64,000 nt of DNA from Halorubrum sp. Hd13 (GCF_002252755.1 NZ_NHOY01000037.1:57844-121843); one strand, 5' to 3'; shown: positions 23,552-33,128, counted from the stretch's first letter. The notes: generated from the sequence alone by a model not told the origin. Numbers and translations are program-made.

Positions 23552-24418
23552 GTGTCCAGCGTCACGGTCAGCATCGACCCCCACGTTCACTCTGACGAGA
23601 GCTACGACGGCCACGAGCCGATCGAGCTCATCTTAGAGCACGCCGCGGAGATCGGTCTCGACGCGGTCGTGATCACCGACCACGACGTGATCGGCGAGTC
23701 GAAGCGGGCGGCCGAACTGGCCCCGGAGTACGGCCTGATCGGCATCCCGGGCGTCGAGGTGTCGACCGCGCACGGCCACCTGCTGGCGGTCGGCGTCGAG
23801 CGGATGCCGCCGCGCCGGCGCCCCTACGACGAGACGATCGCGTGGATCCACGAGCGCGGCGGAGTCGCGATCGTCCCGCACCCCTTCCAGCGCTCGCGTC
23901 ACGGCGTCCGACAGCGGAACATCCCCGTCCCGGAGACGAGAGACGAGGAGGTCCTCGTCGCCGACGGCGACGGGATCGACGAGGTCGACGCCGTCGAGAC
24001 GTTCAACGCGTGGCTGTTCACCGGCTACCGGAACCGCCGCGCGCGGCGCTTCGCCGCGAAGTACGACTACCCGGGCGTGGCCGCCAGCGACGCGCACCAC
24101 CTGGAGTACGTCGGCCGAGCGTTCACCGACGTGGCGGTCGACGGGCGCGAATCGGTCGCCGACGTCACCGCCGACGACGTCCTCGACGCGATCCGGGAGG
24201 GGACGACCACGGTCGACGGTCGCCGCGCCCCGATCCGGATGGCCGCGAAGCACTACGTGGGCGCCGCGGGGCGTAAGTCCGGCTACTACGCCCGAACGAG
24301 CGCGGTCCGGAGCGCGACCGCGGCGCGGCGAGGGGCCGCCGAGACGCTCTCGGCCGCCCGGGTCGCGGCGATTCAGGGCACCCACCGCGCGGCACGGGTC
24401 CTCTCGTGGATCACCTGA
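23552..24418 (+). CDS. PHP-domain phosphoesterase
   Basis: 288 residues from a GTG at 23552, 22 bp after a TATA-like box (leaderless). Metal-binding PHP motifs are visible: DPHVHSDESYDGHEP, VITDHDVIGESKRAAE, IPGVEVSTAHGHLLAVGVE, VAIVPHPFQRSRHG and GVAASDAHHLEYVGRAF. Such proteins are phosphoesterases (for example on AMP or histidinol phosphate) or nucleases. The C-terminal ~60 residues are basic and helical (KHYVGAAGRKSGYYARTSA), which could contact nucleic acid or membrane. Specific substrate not readable. Confidence 0.88.
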   Translation: MSSVTVSIDPHVHSDESYDGHEPIELILEHAAEIGLDAVVITDHDVIGESKRAAELAPEYGLIGIPGVEVSTAHGHLLAVGVERMPPRRRPYDETIAWIHERGGVAIVPHPFQRSRHGVRQRNIPVPETRDEEVLVADGDGIDEVDAVETFNAWLFTGYRNRRARRFAAKYDYPGVAASDAHHLEYVGRAFTDVAVDGRESVADVTADDVLDAIREGTTTVDGRRAPIRMAAKHYVGAAGRKSGYYARTSAVRSATAARRGAAETLSAARVAAIQGTHRAARVLSWIT

Positions 24419-24512
24419 GGCGACCGCGACGGCGGTGAGCCCGCGGTCGGAGCCCGGCGAGGCGACCGCCAGGGGAGCGGGGTTTTTGCACGCGGGACCG
24501 AAACGAACGCCC

Positions 24513-25802
24513 ATGAGCCACGACAGACGCGAGGCCGGCTTCAAGCGGCGGACCCGCGTCGCGGACGCGCTGGCGACGCTGCTGGACGCCGCCGAGCCGC
24601 ACGGCCGGACCGAGTCGCTGCCGACGGCCGACGCCGACGGGCGGGTCGTCGCCGAGCCGATCGACGCGCCGGCGCCGGTCCCGAGCTACGACCGGGCGGC
24701 GATGGACGGGTACGCGGTCCGCGCCGAGGACACGTTCGGCGCCTCCGACCGCTCGCCGGCGGTGCTCCGCGCCGCGGGCACGGAGGCCGAGTCGGTCGCG
24801 CCCGGCGAGGCCGCGCGGGTCCACACCGGAAGCGCGGTGCCCGAGGGCGCCGACGCCGTCGTGATGATCGAACAGGTGGAGGAAGTCGGCGAGGAGGTCG
24901 AGGCGTTCGACGCCGTCGCGACCGGCGAGAACGTCGGCGAGGCCGGCGAGGACGTCGCCGACGGCCAGCGCCTCTTCGACGCGGGCCACGTCCTTCGCCC
25001 CTCCGACCTCGGGCTCCTGAAGTCGGTGGGGCTCGACGCGGTCCCGGTGTACGACCCCCCGACTGTCGCCGTGCTCCCGACCGGCGAGGAGCTGGTCCAG
25101 TCCGACCCCGACCCGGGCGAGGTGATCGAGACGAACGGGCTGACCGTCTCGCGGTTAGTCGAGCGGTGGGGCGGCGAGGCGCGCTACCGCGACGTCGTCA
25201 CCGACGACGAGGAGGCCCTCGCGGCCGCGGTGGAGGCCGACCTCGACGCCGACGTGGTCGTCACCACCGGCGGGTCGTCGGTCGGCGAGCGCGACCTGAT
25301 CCCCGAGGTCGTCGACGGGCTCGGCGAGGTGCTCGTCCACGGCGTCGCCCTGAAGCCGGGCCACCCGGTCTGCCTCGGCGTCGCCGACGGCACGCCGGTC
25401 GTCTCCCTGCCCGGCTACCCGGTCGCCTGCATCGTCAACGCCGCGCAGTTCCTCCGGCCGCTCCAGAAGCGCGTCGGCGGGACGACCGCCGACCCCTTCC
25501 CGACGCGGCGCGCGGTCCTCGACCGGAAGGTACCGAGCGAGCCCGGGACGCGGACGTTCGCGCGGGTGGCGCTCTCCGAGCGCGAGGGCGACGAAGCGGA
25601 CGGCGACGAGGGGGGAGACGGGGCGAACGACGGCGACGGGGGAGCGGCGAACCTCCCCGCCGCGACCCCGACGCGCGCGAGCGGTTCCGGCATCCTGTCG
25701 AGCGTCGCGCTCGCCGACGGCTGGGTCGTGGTCCCCGAGCCGCGGGAGGGCCTCGACGCCGGCGAGGTCGTCGACGTCGAGCTCTGGGAGGTGACGCCGT
25801 GA
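24513..25802 (+). CDS. moeA: Molybdopterin molybdenumtransferase MoeA
   Basis: 429 residues from the ATG at 24513. SYDRAAMDGYAVRAEDTFGA, VHTGSAVPEGADAVVMIEQV, VLPTGEELVQ, VVTTGGSSVGERDLIPEVV and LKPGHPVCLGV with SLPGYPVACIVNAA are the MoeA blocks. The enzyme inserts molybdate (or tungstate) into adenylated molybdopterin. An acidic Gly/Asp insertion at about 370-390 lies in the C-terminal domain. It is coupled by a GTGA overlap to a second MoeA gene. Confidence 0.92.
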   Translation: MSHDRREAGFKRRTRVADALATLLDAAEPHGRTESLPTADADGRVVAEPIDAPAPVPSYDRAAMDGYAVRAEDTFGASDRSPAVLRAAGTEAESVAPGEAARVHTGSAVPEGADAVVMIEQVEEVGEEVEAFDAVATGENVGEAGEDVADGQRLFDAGHVLRPSDLGLLKSVGLDAVPVYDPPTVAVLPTGEELVQSDPDPGEVIETNGLTVSRLVERWGGEARYRDVVTDDEEALAAAVEADLDADVVVTTGGSSVGERDLIPEVVDGLGEVLVHGVALKPGHPVCLGVADGTPVVSLPGYPVACIVNAAQFLRPLQKRVGGTTADPFPTRRAVLDRKVPSEPGTRTFARVALSEREGDEADGDEGGDGANDGDGGAANLPAATPTRASGSGILSSVALADGWVVVPEPREGLDAGEVVDVELWEVTP

Positions 25803-27766
25803 GCGACCGCAAGGAGTTCCGGGACCTCGCGACGCCCGCGGCCGCCCGCGAGGCGATCGGTTCGCTCGACCTCGCGCCGGAGTCGGAGACGGTCCCGCTG
25901 GCGGAGGCCCGCGGGCGCGTCCTCGCGGAGCGCGTCGACGCCGCGATCGACGTCCCCGGCTTCGACCGGGCGTCGATGGACGGGTACGCGGTCCGCGCCC
26001 GCGACACGTTCGGCGCGGACGAGGCCGACCCCGCGGAGCTCGACCTCGTCGGGGCGGTCCACGCCGGCGCCGCGCCAGAGGTGACGGTGGCGCCGGGCAC
26101 CTGCGCCGAGGTCTCGACGGGCGCCGTGATGCCCGAGGGCGCAGACGCCGTGGTGATGGTCGAGCGGACCGACGAACTGGACGGCGAGGGGGAAGCGGGG
26201 GACGGAGACCGGCCCGACCGCATCGCGTTCCGGACCGCGGTCGCGCCCGGCGACCACGTGATGAGCGCCGGCGCGGACATCGCCGCGGGTGCCCGGGCGC
26301 TCGGTCCGGGAACGCGGCTCACGCCACGGGAGATCGGGCTCCTCTCCGCGCTCGGCGTCGACGAGGTCCCCGTCGAGGGGAAACCGCGGGTCGGGATCGT
26401 CTCGACCGGCGACGAGCTGGTCCGACCGGGCGAGTCGCTCGACCCCTCGCGCGGCGAGATATACGACGTGAACTCGACGACGATCGCCGCGGGCGTCGAG
26501 GAGGCGGGCGGCGAGTCGGTCCTCTACCCGCACGCGGGCGACGACTACGACGAGATGGAGCGGCTGCTCCGGCGCGCGGCCGACGAGTGCGACCTCGTGC
26601 TCTCCTCGGGGTCGACCTCGGCGAGCGCCGTCGACGTCATCTACCGGGTGATCGAGGAGCGGGGCGAGCTGCTGCTCCACGGCGTCGCGGTCAAGCCCGG
26701 CAAGCCGATGCTCGTCGGCCGCCTCGACCGCCGCGGCGACGAGAGCGGGTCGGCCGCGACCTCGGCGTACATCGGTCTCCCCGGGTACCCGGTCTCCGCG
26801 CTCACGATATTCCGGACGTTCGTCGCGCCCGCGATCCGCGAGGCGGCCGGCCGGCCCGAGCCCGCGACGGCGACCGTCGAGGGACGGATGGGGCTCGGCG
26901 AGCGATACGGGGAGGGACGCATGCGGCTGATGCCCGTCGGACTCCTCGACCTGGCCGACGGCGACCTCCCGCTCGTCTACCCGGTCGACAAGGGCTCCGG
27001 GGCGACGACGAGCCTCGTCGAAGCGGACGGCGTCGTCGCCGTCGACCCGGACACGGAGTACCTCGACCGGGGCGAGCGCGTCACCGTGCGGCTGTTCTCG
27101 CCCGAGGTGCGCCCACCGAGCCTGCTCGGCGTCGGCGAGGACGACCCGGCGCTCAACCGCCTGCTGGACCGCTTGGAGAACCCGCGGTACCTCCCGGTCG
27201 GCTCCCGCGAGGGGCTCCGGCGGCTGCGCGACGGCGTCCCGGACGTCGCGGTCGTCGCGGGACCGACCGACCGCGAGGTCGAGTCGGTCGAGCTCGGCGG
27301 CTGGACCCGCGAGTGGGGGCTCGTCGTCCCCGCGGGCAACCCGGCCGACGTGACTGGCCTCGAATCGGTCGTCGACCGCGACCTGCGGTTCGTCAACCGC
27401 CCGACCGACTCCGGGCTCCGGCGGAGCTTCGACGACGCGCTGGACGCGCTCGCCGACGAGCGGTCGACCTCGCGGAGCGAGCTGATCGAGGCCGTCGCGG
27501 GCTACGAGCTCACCGTGCGGGCGTTCGAGAGCCCGGTTCGGAAGGTGATCGCCGGCGACGCCGACGTCGGGGTCGGACTGCGCGAGACGGCGAAGCGGCT
27601 CGACTGCGAGTTCGTGTCGCTCGGCGAGCAGTCGGTCGTCGTCCGCGCGGCGCCCGACCGGGCCGAGCGCGACGCGGTAACCGAACTCGCGGGCGCGCTC
27701 GACGACCCGGCGGACCTCATCGACGGTCTCGCCGGCTACTCGCGGAACAGTCGGAACGACCCCTGA
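25799..27766 (+). CDS. MoeA fused to a C-terminal periplasmic-binding-like domain
   Basis: 655 residues from a GTG that overlaps the previous stop. Residues 1 to about 430 are MoeA (FDRASMDGYAVRARDTFGAD, VMPEGADAVVMVERTDE, IVSTGDELVRPGESL, DLVLSSGSTSASAVDVIYRV, GLPGYPVSALTIFRTFVAP). Residues of about 445-640 form a substrate-binding-protein-like domain (PRYLPVGSREGLRRLRDGVP, DRDLRFVNRPTDSGLRRSFD, VRKVIAGDADVGVGLRETAK), as in archaeal MoeA-LysR/PBP fusions thought to sense or hold the oxyanion. Paired MoeA paralogues may separate Mo from W, which is inference. It overlaps the convergent thioesterase gene by 31 bp. Confidence 0.9.
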   Translation: MSDRKEFRDLATPAAAREAIGSLDLAPESETVPLAEARGRVLAERVDAAIDVPGFDRASMDGYAVRARDTFGADEADPAELDLVGAVHAGAAPEVTVAPGTCAEVSTGAVMPEGADAVVMVERTDELDGEGEAGDGDRPDRIAFRTAVAPGDHVMSAGADIAAGARALGPGTRLTPREIGLLSALGVDEVPVEGKPRVGIVSTGDELVRPGESLDPSRGEIYDVNSTTIAAGVEEAGGESVLYPHAGDDYDEMERLLRRAADECDLVLSSGSTSASAVDVIYRVIEERGELLLHGVAVKPGKPMLVGRLDRRGDESGSAATSAYIGLPGYPVSALTIFRTFVAPAIREAAGRPEPATATVEGRMGLGERYGEGRMRLMPVGLLDLADGDLPLVYPVDKGSGATTSLVEADGVVAVDPDTEYLDRGERVTVRLFSPEVRPPSLLGVGEDDPALNRLLDRLENPRYLPVGSREGLRRLRDGVPDVAVVAGPTDREVESVELGGWTREWGLVVPAGNPADVTGLESVVDRDLRFVNRPTDSGLRRSFDDALDALADERSTSRSELIEAVAGYELTVRAFESPVRKVIAGDADVGVGLRETAKRLDCEFVSLGEQSVVVRAAPDRAERDAVTELAGALDDPADLIDGLAGYSRNSRNDP

Positions 27767-28197
27767 CCGACGACGACCTCGTCGGTCTCGCCGTTGGTCG
27801 CGCTGGTGACGGTCATGTCGCTGACCCCGATCGACCCGCCGGACCTGACGATCGTCGCCTCGGCGCGGAGGTCTCCGGTCGCCGGGCGGAGGTAGTTCGC
27901 GTTGAGGTTCACCGTCGCGACGCCGCCCGAGAGCGGGTCCTCGAAGGCGGTGCGCTGGACGATTCCCCCGGCGGTGTCGACGAGCGTCGCCGCCACGCCG
28001 CCGTGGATGGTGCCGCCGTCGCTGTTCGTCAGCTTGTCGTCGTACGGTATCGAGAGGACGACCCGCCCCCGCTCGACGACGTCCACCGACGTGTTCAGCC
28101 ACGAGAGGTAGCCGTGCTCCTCCTCGATTCGCCGTTCGACGAGCGCGACGGCTTCGGCCGGCAAGGGGTCCAAGTCCGCGACGTCTGTCCGGTTCAT
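27736..28197 (-). CDS. PaaI-type hotdog thioesterase
   Basis: 153 residues. The hotdog pattern is clear: YLSWLNTSVDVVERGRVVLS, TIHGGVAATLVDTAGGIVQR (HGG with the following Asp, the active-site region), VATVNLNANYLRPATGDLRA. It would hydrolyse acyl-CoA, probably phenylacetyl- or medium-chain CoA; no pathway genes are adjacent. Its 3' end overlaps the MoeA gene from the other strand. Confidence 0.88.
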   Translation of the reverse strand: MNRTDVADLDPLPAEAVALVERRIEEEHGYLSWLNTSVDVVERGRVVLSIPYDDKLTNSDGGTIHGGVAATLVDTAGGIVQRTAFEDPLSGGVATVNLNANYLRPATGDLRAEATIVRSGGSIGVSDMTVTSATNGETDEVVVGQGSFRLFRE

Positions 28198-28486
28198 ACC
28201 TCCAACTCACGAGGGTCCCGCTTGTAGCCCCCGAAACGGGAAACAACTGGTCCGGGGTTGGCGCGCCGGCGGCGGTCGGGGACCGGTGTTTCGAGGTCCG
28301 CCCGGTCAGCGGTCTGACCGATCGCTCCGAGCCCGCCCGACCGCTCTTGTCCGATGCCGAGCCACCCGCCCCGTGACCTGACGCTTCGCCCGCGGCGGCC
28401 GAGACGGGAGTCCGGCGCACCGCCGCGGGAACCGCCGAACGCGCCGGCCGTTCGCCAGCCGTCGTTCCCCTCGCGCTGACGGGACC

Positions 28487-29467
28487 TCACCCCACTCCGA
28501 GCCGGATCGGGTCGTCGATCGGGACCACGTCGAGCGACACCGCCTCGCCGATCGCGAACTCGCGGTCCGGGCAGACGACCTTCGCGCCGTACCCCGCGTC
28601 CCGCGCCGCGAACAGCGACAGCCCCACGACCCGCTCGCCGTTCGCGAGCACGTCGACGGCGTCCCACGCGAGTCCGCGACCCGCCGCGACGCCGACGCGT
28701 GTCCCCCACAGCGTCGCCGCCGCCCCCTCCTCGAACCGGCCGAACCCGTCGCCGCGTCCGGCCGGGTCGCCGTGTTCGACCGCGTCGCCGCCGGGCGTGC
28801 CACCGTCGAGCGCGCCGCCGGGCGTGCCCGCGCCGAACGCGCCGCCGCCGGCGTAGTGGGCCAGTCCGCCGTCCAGCGGGATCCGCTCGTCGCTCGCGAG
28901 CGCCGCGAACGACTCGCCCGGATCGGGGTGGACCGGCGCGTCGAGGATGACGTGCGTCGGCCCGCGTTCGACCACGACGCCCTCCCCGTCCCACGGGATG
29001 GGGGCGACCGCGACGTCGACGTCAACCGGGAGCGACCCGCTCGCCCTGAGCGCGCTCGCGCCGGGGGCTCGGAACCCGAGGTGGACGTGGTCGTCGACCC
29101 ACTGCCCGAAGAACCCGGAGCGCGTCGTCGGCCCGAGGTCGTCGCCGACATCGACGCGGTCGCCGGGGGACACCTCGGGGACAACGTGGAGGATCCGAGC
29201 GGCGGTCCCGGGCGCGGCGCCGGCCCGCCGACACCACTCGTCGTCGAGGTCGACGACGATCAGATGGTCCTCGCTCGCGGCGTAGGATCGGTCCGGACAG
29301 CCGACGGTACGCGTCTCGCGAACGACGCCCGAGACGGGCGATACTCCCCGACCGTCCTCGGGGTACAGATCGACTGCGCTCCCGTCGTCGTGTGCCGGGT
29401 ACGGCGAGTTGAACCGCGAGAACCGACGGTAGCCGTCGAGCGAGTCTGGCGGCAGCGTGACCGACAT
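28487..29467 (-). CDS. M23/LytM-like (duplicated hybrid motif) protein, haloarchaeal
   Basis: 326 residues from the ATG at 29467. The first half has FNSPYPAHDDGSAVDLYPED (H..D metal pair), SPVSGVVRETRTVG, HLIVVDLDDEW, EVSPGDRVDVGDDLG and WVDDHVHLGFR (HxH), the order of elements in M23/LytM metallopeptidases. The second half is beta-rich with Gly insertions and no recognised domain. No signal peptide is visible, and archaea lack peptidoglycan, so a different substrate or a non-peptidase role is likely. The family call is from motif order only. Confidence 0.6.
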   Translation of the reverse strand: MSVTLPPDSLDGYRRFSRFNSPYPAHDDGSAVDLYPEDGRGVSPVSGVVRETRTVGCPDRSYAASEDHLIVVDLDDEWCRRAGAAPGTAARILHVVPEVSPGDRVDVGDDLGPTTRSGFFGQWVDDHVHLGFRAPGASALRASGSLPVDVDVAVAPIPWDGEGVVVERGPTHVILDAPVHPDPGESFAALASDERIPLDGGLAHYAGGGAFGAGTPGGALDGGTPGGDAVEHGDPAGRGDGFGRFEEGAAATLWGTRVGVAAGRGLAWDAVDVLANGERVVGLSLFAARDAGYGAKVVCPDREFAIGEAVSLDVVPIDDPIRLGVG

Positions 29468-29571
29468 CGTCGTTCGGAGGGCGGGGCTCGACCGACAAGT
29501 GGCCGTCGACGCCGGTAGCCCGGGCCGGAGGTCGACACCGCGGAGTCGACCCGCCCGTCCGCGCCGTCGTC

Positions 29572-31251
29572 TCACCCGTCAGCGGGTTCGATCCTGGCGA
29601 TCACGAAGCGGGCGCCGCCGGATTCAGACTCCTCGACGGAGAGCTCCCAGCCGTGCGCCTCCGCGATGTCGACGACGATCGCGAGCCCGAGCCCGGTTCC
29701 GCCGTCCAGCGAGACGCCCCGTTCGGTCACTTGGGAGCGCTGTTCCGGGGGGACTCCCGGGCCGTCGTCGGCGACGGCGAGCGCGACGCCGCCCGGTCGC
29801 CGCTCGATCTCGACCCGCACCGAGACGTTCGCTCCGGCGTGTTCTATCGCGTTGCGGAACAGGTTCGAGAGCAGCTGCTCGAGCCGATCGCCGTCGGCGA
29901 GGACGGTCGGGTCCGGCCCCTCGACGGAGAGCGTCGCGTCCGCGGTCTCGAGCCGCGACCAGACCCGCCGGACGGTCGCGTCGAGGGACACCCGATCGGC
30001 GGAGTCGACGGAGCGCCCCGCGGTCGCCAGCGAGAGGAGCCCCTCGATCAGGTCGTCCATGCGCTCGTGGGCGTTCGCCGCCCGGTCGAGCGCGTCGTCG
30101 TTCTCTCCGCCGTCGTGGCGCGCGAGCTCGACCGCCGCGGTCGCCGCGGCGAGCGGGTTCCGGAGGTCGTGGGAGACGACGCCGGCGAAGTCCTCCAGGC
30201 GCTCGTTCTGCCGTTCCAGCTCCGCCTCGCGGTGCTCCAGTTCGGTCTGGCGACGCTCCCGCTCCGTCACGTCACGGAGCAGGAACACGTGACCGCGGTC
30301 CGTCCCGCGGGGGTCCGTTATCGGGTCCTCCTGGATGTCGAACTGCCGCCCGTCGATGGCGATCGGGTGTTCGACGCCGATCTCCAGCCGCGGGAACACC
30401 GCCGAGAGCGACGACCCGACCGCGTCCGGCGGGAGCAGCTCCTCGGCGGCCGGGTTGAGGTCGCGGATCCGACCGTCGGACCCGGCCACGATCACCGGGT
30501 CCTGCATCACCTCGACGGCGGTGTCGCGGGCGACGACCGCGGCGTCGAGCGTCCCGAGCCAGAACACCGTTCCGTACAGGAAGACGCCGTGGACGACGAG
30601 CGACGACGGGAACCACGCGAGGTTCGCGTAGCTACCCAAGTCGACGACGGTGGCGATCCCGGCGAGGAACGGGAACAGCGTCCCGAGCAGGATCACGAAC
30701 GTCTGGAGCCGGTACCGGTTCCCGGTCCGCTGGTAGAGGTCCGTGACGACGAGGACGCCGATGACGCAGAGCGCGTACGCGTACAGAACGAAGCCGACGT
30801 CGGCGAGGCCGAGCTCGAACGAGAGCAGCGTGAACGGCCCCTCCGCGACCGCGGCGAGCGAGCGACGGGAGAGCCCGTGCGTGGCGCTCGACCACGCGAG
30901 CAGCACCCAGACGAAGGGGGGCGTCGCCAGCGCGACGATGCGGTGTTCCGTCCGCCACTGGTCGTGGCCGGCGAACGCGAGCGTGAACGCCGTCCAGATC
31001 CCGGGGATCGCGGCGACGAGCGGCGTCGCGAGGTTGAGCGTCACGACCATTACCAGCTCGCTCGCGCTCGCGACCCTGACCGCGTACAGAAGCGATATCC
31101 CGCCGCCACACAGCAGGTAGAGGGCGACCTCGGTCCCGCCCGGTTGGTCGCGCTCTCGCCACGCGACCCCGCCGAGCCAGAGCCCGATGATCGCGGCGAG
31201 CAGGCAGGCCGCGAGATAGGCTCGTACCGGCAGCGCGCCGAGGTCGCTCAT
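29572..31251 (-). CDS. Membrane sensor histidine kinase (7TM-PAS-HisKA-HATPase)
   Basis: 559 residues from the ATG at 31251. About seven membrane helices fill 1-235 (histidine-kinase 7TM sensor type). A PAS domain follows (about 240-330, VMQDPVIVAGSDGRIRDLNP), then a coiled coil and the phosphoacceptor VVSHDLRNPL with H361. The ATPase boxes are LFRNAIEHAG (N), VADDGPGVP (G1) and GGTGLGLAIVVDIAEAHGWE (G2). No response regulator is adjacent, so the partner is elsewhere. The ligand is unknown. Confidence 0.93.
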   Translation of the reverse strand: MSDLGALPVRAYLAACLLAAIIGLWLGGVAWRERDQPGGTEVALYLLCGGGISLLYAVRVASASELVMVVTLNLATPLVAAIPGIWTAFTLAFAGHDQWRTEHRIVALATPPFVWVLLAWSSATHGLSRRSLAAVAEGPFTLLSFELGLADVGFVLYAYALCVIGVLVVTDLYQRTGNRYRLQTFVILLGTLFPFLAGIATVVDLGSYANLAWFPSSLVVHGVFLYGTVFWLGTLDAAVVARDTAVEVMQDPVIVAGSDGRIRDLNPAAEELLPPDAVGSSLSAVFPRLEIGVEHPIAIDGRQFDIQEDPITDPRGTDRGHVFLLRDVTERERRQTELEHREAELERQNERLEDFAGVVSHDLRNPLAAATAAVELARHDGGENDDALDRAANAHERMDDLIEGLLSLATAGRSVDSADRVSLDATVRRVWSRLETADATLSVEGPDPTVLADGDRLEQLLSNLFRNAIEHAGANVSVRVEIERRPGGVALAVADDGPGVPPEQRSQVTERGVSLDGGTGLGLAIVVDIAEAHGWELSVEESESGGARFVIARIEPADG

Positions 31252-31388
31252 CGATACGTGACCCAATAAGAGGGCCGGCAAAACGTTTGTGTCATACGCC
31301 GGAGCCCCGCCCTCGGCGAGCCGCCGTTCGCGGACGGCGGCCGCGACCGGCCGAAACCGGCTTGTCCGCCGCCGCCCTGCAGACCGGT

Positions 31389-32117
31389 ATGCGCGTGCTC
31401 AGGGGAGCTGTCGACGACCCCGACGCGGACCGTGAGCGGACGGCGGCGTTGCTCACCGACGCGGGTGACGGGACGCCCGGGCTCCGCGTGTGGGCCCCGG
31501 CCCGACAGATCGCCTTCGGTCGCCGCGACGCCCGCGCGGAGGCGTTCGATAGGGCCGAACGGATCGCCGCGGAACGGGGATTCCGCCCGGTGGAGCGCGA
31601 CGTCGGCGGTCGGGCCGTTGCGTACGCCGGAGACACGCTGGCGTTCGCCCACGCGATCCCGTTGGGCGAGGGCGACCCGACGGGAAGCGGGGCACGCGGC
31701 TCGATCACGGAGCGGTACGACCGCACGGTCGAGGCGGTGGTCGGGGCGCTCCGAGAGCTGGGCGCCGACGTCGTCGCCGGCGAGCCGCCGGCGTCGTTCT
31801 GCCCGGGCGACCACTCGGTTCGCGTGGCCGGCGGCGGGAAGGTGTCGGGAATCGCCCAGCGCGTCCGCGCCGACGCGGCGCTGGTCGCCGGGTGCGTCGT
31901 CGTCACGCCGGCCGACGCCCGGGCGATCGCCGGCGTCAGCGACGCCGTCTACGACGCCATCGGCGTGCCGTTCGATCCCGAGACGGTCGGTAGCGTCGCG
32001 GCGGCCGGCGGCCCGAGCGAACCGGCGCGCGTCGCTCGGGCGCTGGAGGACGCGTTCGTCGAGGGTCCGTGGGGCGACGGGTCGCGGCGGGTCGAGCGGA
32101 TCGGCGCCGGGCGGTGA
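31389..32117 (+). CDS. Lipoate-protein ligase A/B family protein
   Basis: 242 residues from the ATG at 31389. GLRVWAPARQIAFGRRDARA, RDVGGRAVAYAGDTLAFAHA and FCPGDHSVRVAGGGKVSGIA correspond to the substrate-binding (RR/K-x-GGG-like) and lysine-containing blocks of lipoyl/biotinyl protein ligases. It would attach lipoate or octanoate to a carrier lysine. The N-terminal position of RGG is replaced by VGG, so specificity is uncertain. Single-gene unit between a histidine kinase and ribosomal S6e. Confidence 0.85.
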   Translation: MRVLRGAVDDPDADRERTAALLTDAGDGTPGLRVWAPARQIAFGRRDARAEAFDRAERIAAERGFRPVERDVGGRAVAYAGDTLAFAHAIPLGEGDPTGSGARGSITERYDRTVEAVVGALRELGADVVAGEPPASFCPGDHSVRVAGGGKVSGIAQRVRADAALVAGCVVVTPADARAIAGVSDAVYDAIGVPFDPETVGSVAAAGGPSEPARVARALEDAFVEGPWGDGSRRVERIGAGR

Positions 32118-32215
32118 GCGGAGGGATCCCGGGCGGCGGGCCGGGACCGACGGGGAAATCCCGCCGCCGAACCGGATCCGCGGACCGATCGGGGCCGGAT
32201 CCCGGTTTCGACGTG

Positions 32216-32224
32216 CTTTTTATT
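32216..32224 (+). promoter_or_regulatory. TATA-like box of rps6e
   Basis: ctttttatt is centred 26 bp ahead of the ATG at 32246, consistent with a leaderless or near-leaderless transcript. Confidence 0.45.
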
Positions 32225-32245
32225 CGCGGGGGTCTCCGTTCGCCC

Positions 32246-32647
32246 ATGGCCGAATTCAAAGTCGTCATCGCCGACCCCGAGAGCGGCGAGACGTTCCAGC
32301 GAGAGGTCGACGGACAGGACGCCAACCGGTTCCTCGGTCGCGAGATCGGCGACGAGATCGGCGGCGACGCCGTCGGACTCTCCGAGCACACGATCGAGAT
32401 CACCGGCGGCTCCGACGAGACCGGTCGACCGATGCGCGAGGACGTCTCGGGCACTCGCCTGAAGGAGCTCCTCTTAGAGGGCGGCGTGGGCTTCAAGCCG
32501 TCCCGCGAAGGCGAGCGCAAGCGCATCACCGTCCGCGGCCGCGAGGTCGACGACGACGTCGCGCAGATCAACGTCTCGGTCGTCGAGGGCGACGACGTCG
32601 CCGCAGCGCTCGGCGAGGGCGACGCCGACGACGCCGACGAGGAGTAA
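32246..32647 (+). CDS. rps6e: 30S ribosomal protein S6e
   Basis: 133 residues. EFKVVIADPESGETFQREVD, FLGREIGDEIGGDAVGLSEH, EITGGSDETGRPMREDVSGT and GVGFKPSREGERKRITVRGR are hallmark S6e blocks. The short archaeal form lacks the eukaryotic phosphorylated tail and instead ends in an acidic halophilic tail. It is followed closely (13 bp) by a conserved haloarchaeal gene, likely the same transcript. Confidence 0.97.
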   Translation: MAEFKVVIADPESGETFQREVDGQDANRFLGREIGDEIGGDAVGLSEHTIEITGGSDETGRPMREDVSGTRLKELLLEGGVGFKPSREGERKRITVRGREVDDDVAQINVSVVEGDDVAAALGEGDADDADEE

Positions 32648-32660
32648 GGGCCCGTTTCCG

Positions 32661-33128
32661 ATGCCCCGCGTTCCCTCCGACGACGAGGGCGTCGCCTCGA
32701 TTCGCGTCTCGCTCGCCCGGAGCGGCGGCACTCGCCGCCCCTGCGTTCGGATCCCCGAAGACGACGAGCTCTCCGGCCGCGTCGAGTCGGGGACCTGCGA
32801 GTCGCTGTCGATGGCCGCCGGCGACGTGATCCGGATCGCGATCGATCGCGAGGAGTACCACGCCCCGGTGACCGCCGACAGCGCCGGGCGGCTGATCCGC
32901 GGCGCGTTCGACAACAGACGGCTCGCGCGGGAGGCGGGGGAGGGGGAGAACCGCCTGGTCGCGTGGCTCGCCGCGAACGGCCGAGAGCCGGGGGACAGCG
33001 TCGTCCTCGACGTCGTCGTGCCGGGGGAGCTGTACGGGCTCCGAGTCCCCGGCGAGCGGACCGTGTACGAGGCGACTCGCGGGCCGCCGTCGTCGCTCGC
33101 GGACATCGCGCGCGACCTCGACGGCTGA
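32661..33128 (+). CDS. DUF7112-like conserved haloarchaeal protein
   Basis: 155 residues. SIRVSLARSGGTRRPCVRIP, AAGDVIRIAIDREEYHAPVT, GAFDNRRLAREAGEGENRLV and SVVLDVVVPGELYGLRVPGE describe a small beta domain always found, as far as I recall, next to rps6e in haloarchaea (DUF7112). Function unknown. Genomic position suggests a translation-linked role, but that is inference. Confidence 0.75.
   Translation: MPRVPSDDEGVASIRVSLARSGGTRRPCVRIPEDDELSGRVESGTCESLSMAAGDVIRIAIDREEYHAPVTADSAGRLIRGAFDNRRLAREAGEGENRLVAWLAANGREPGDSVVLDVVVPGELYGLRVPGERTVYEATRGPPSSLADIARDLDG

Noticed and set aside
25415..28420. 1001-codon minus-strand ORF
   Set aside because: Antisense of two MoeA genes; no motif and atypical composition.
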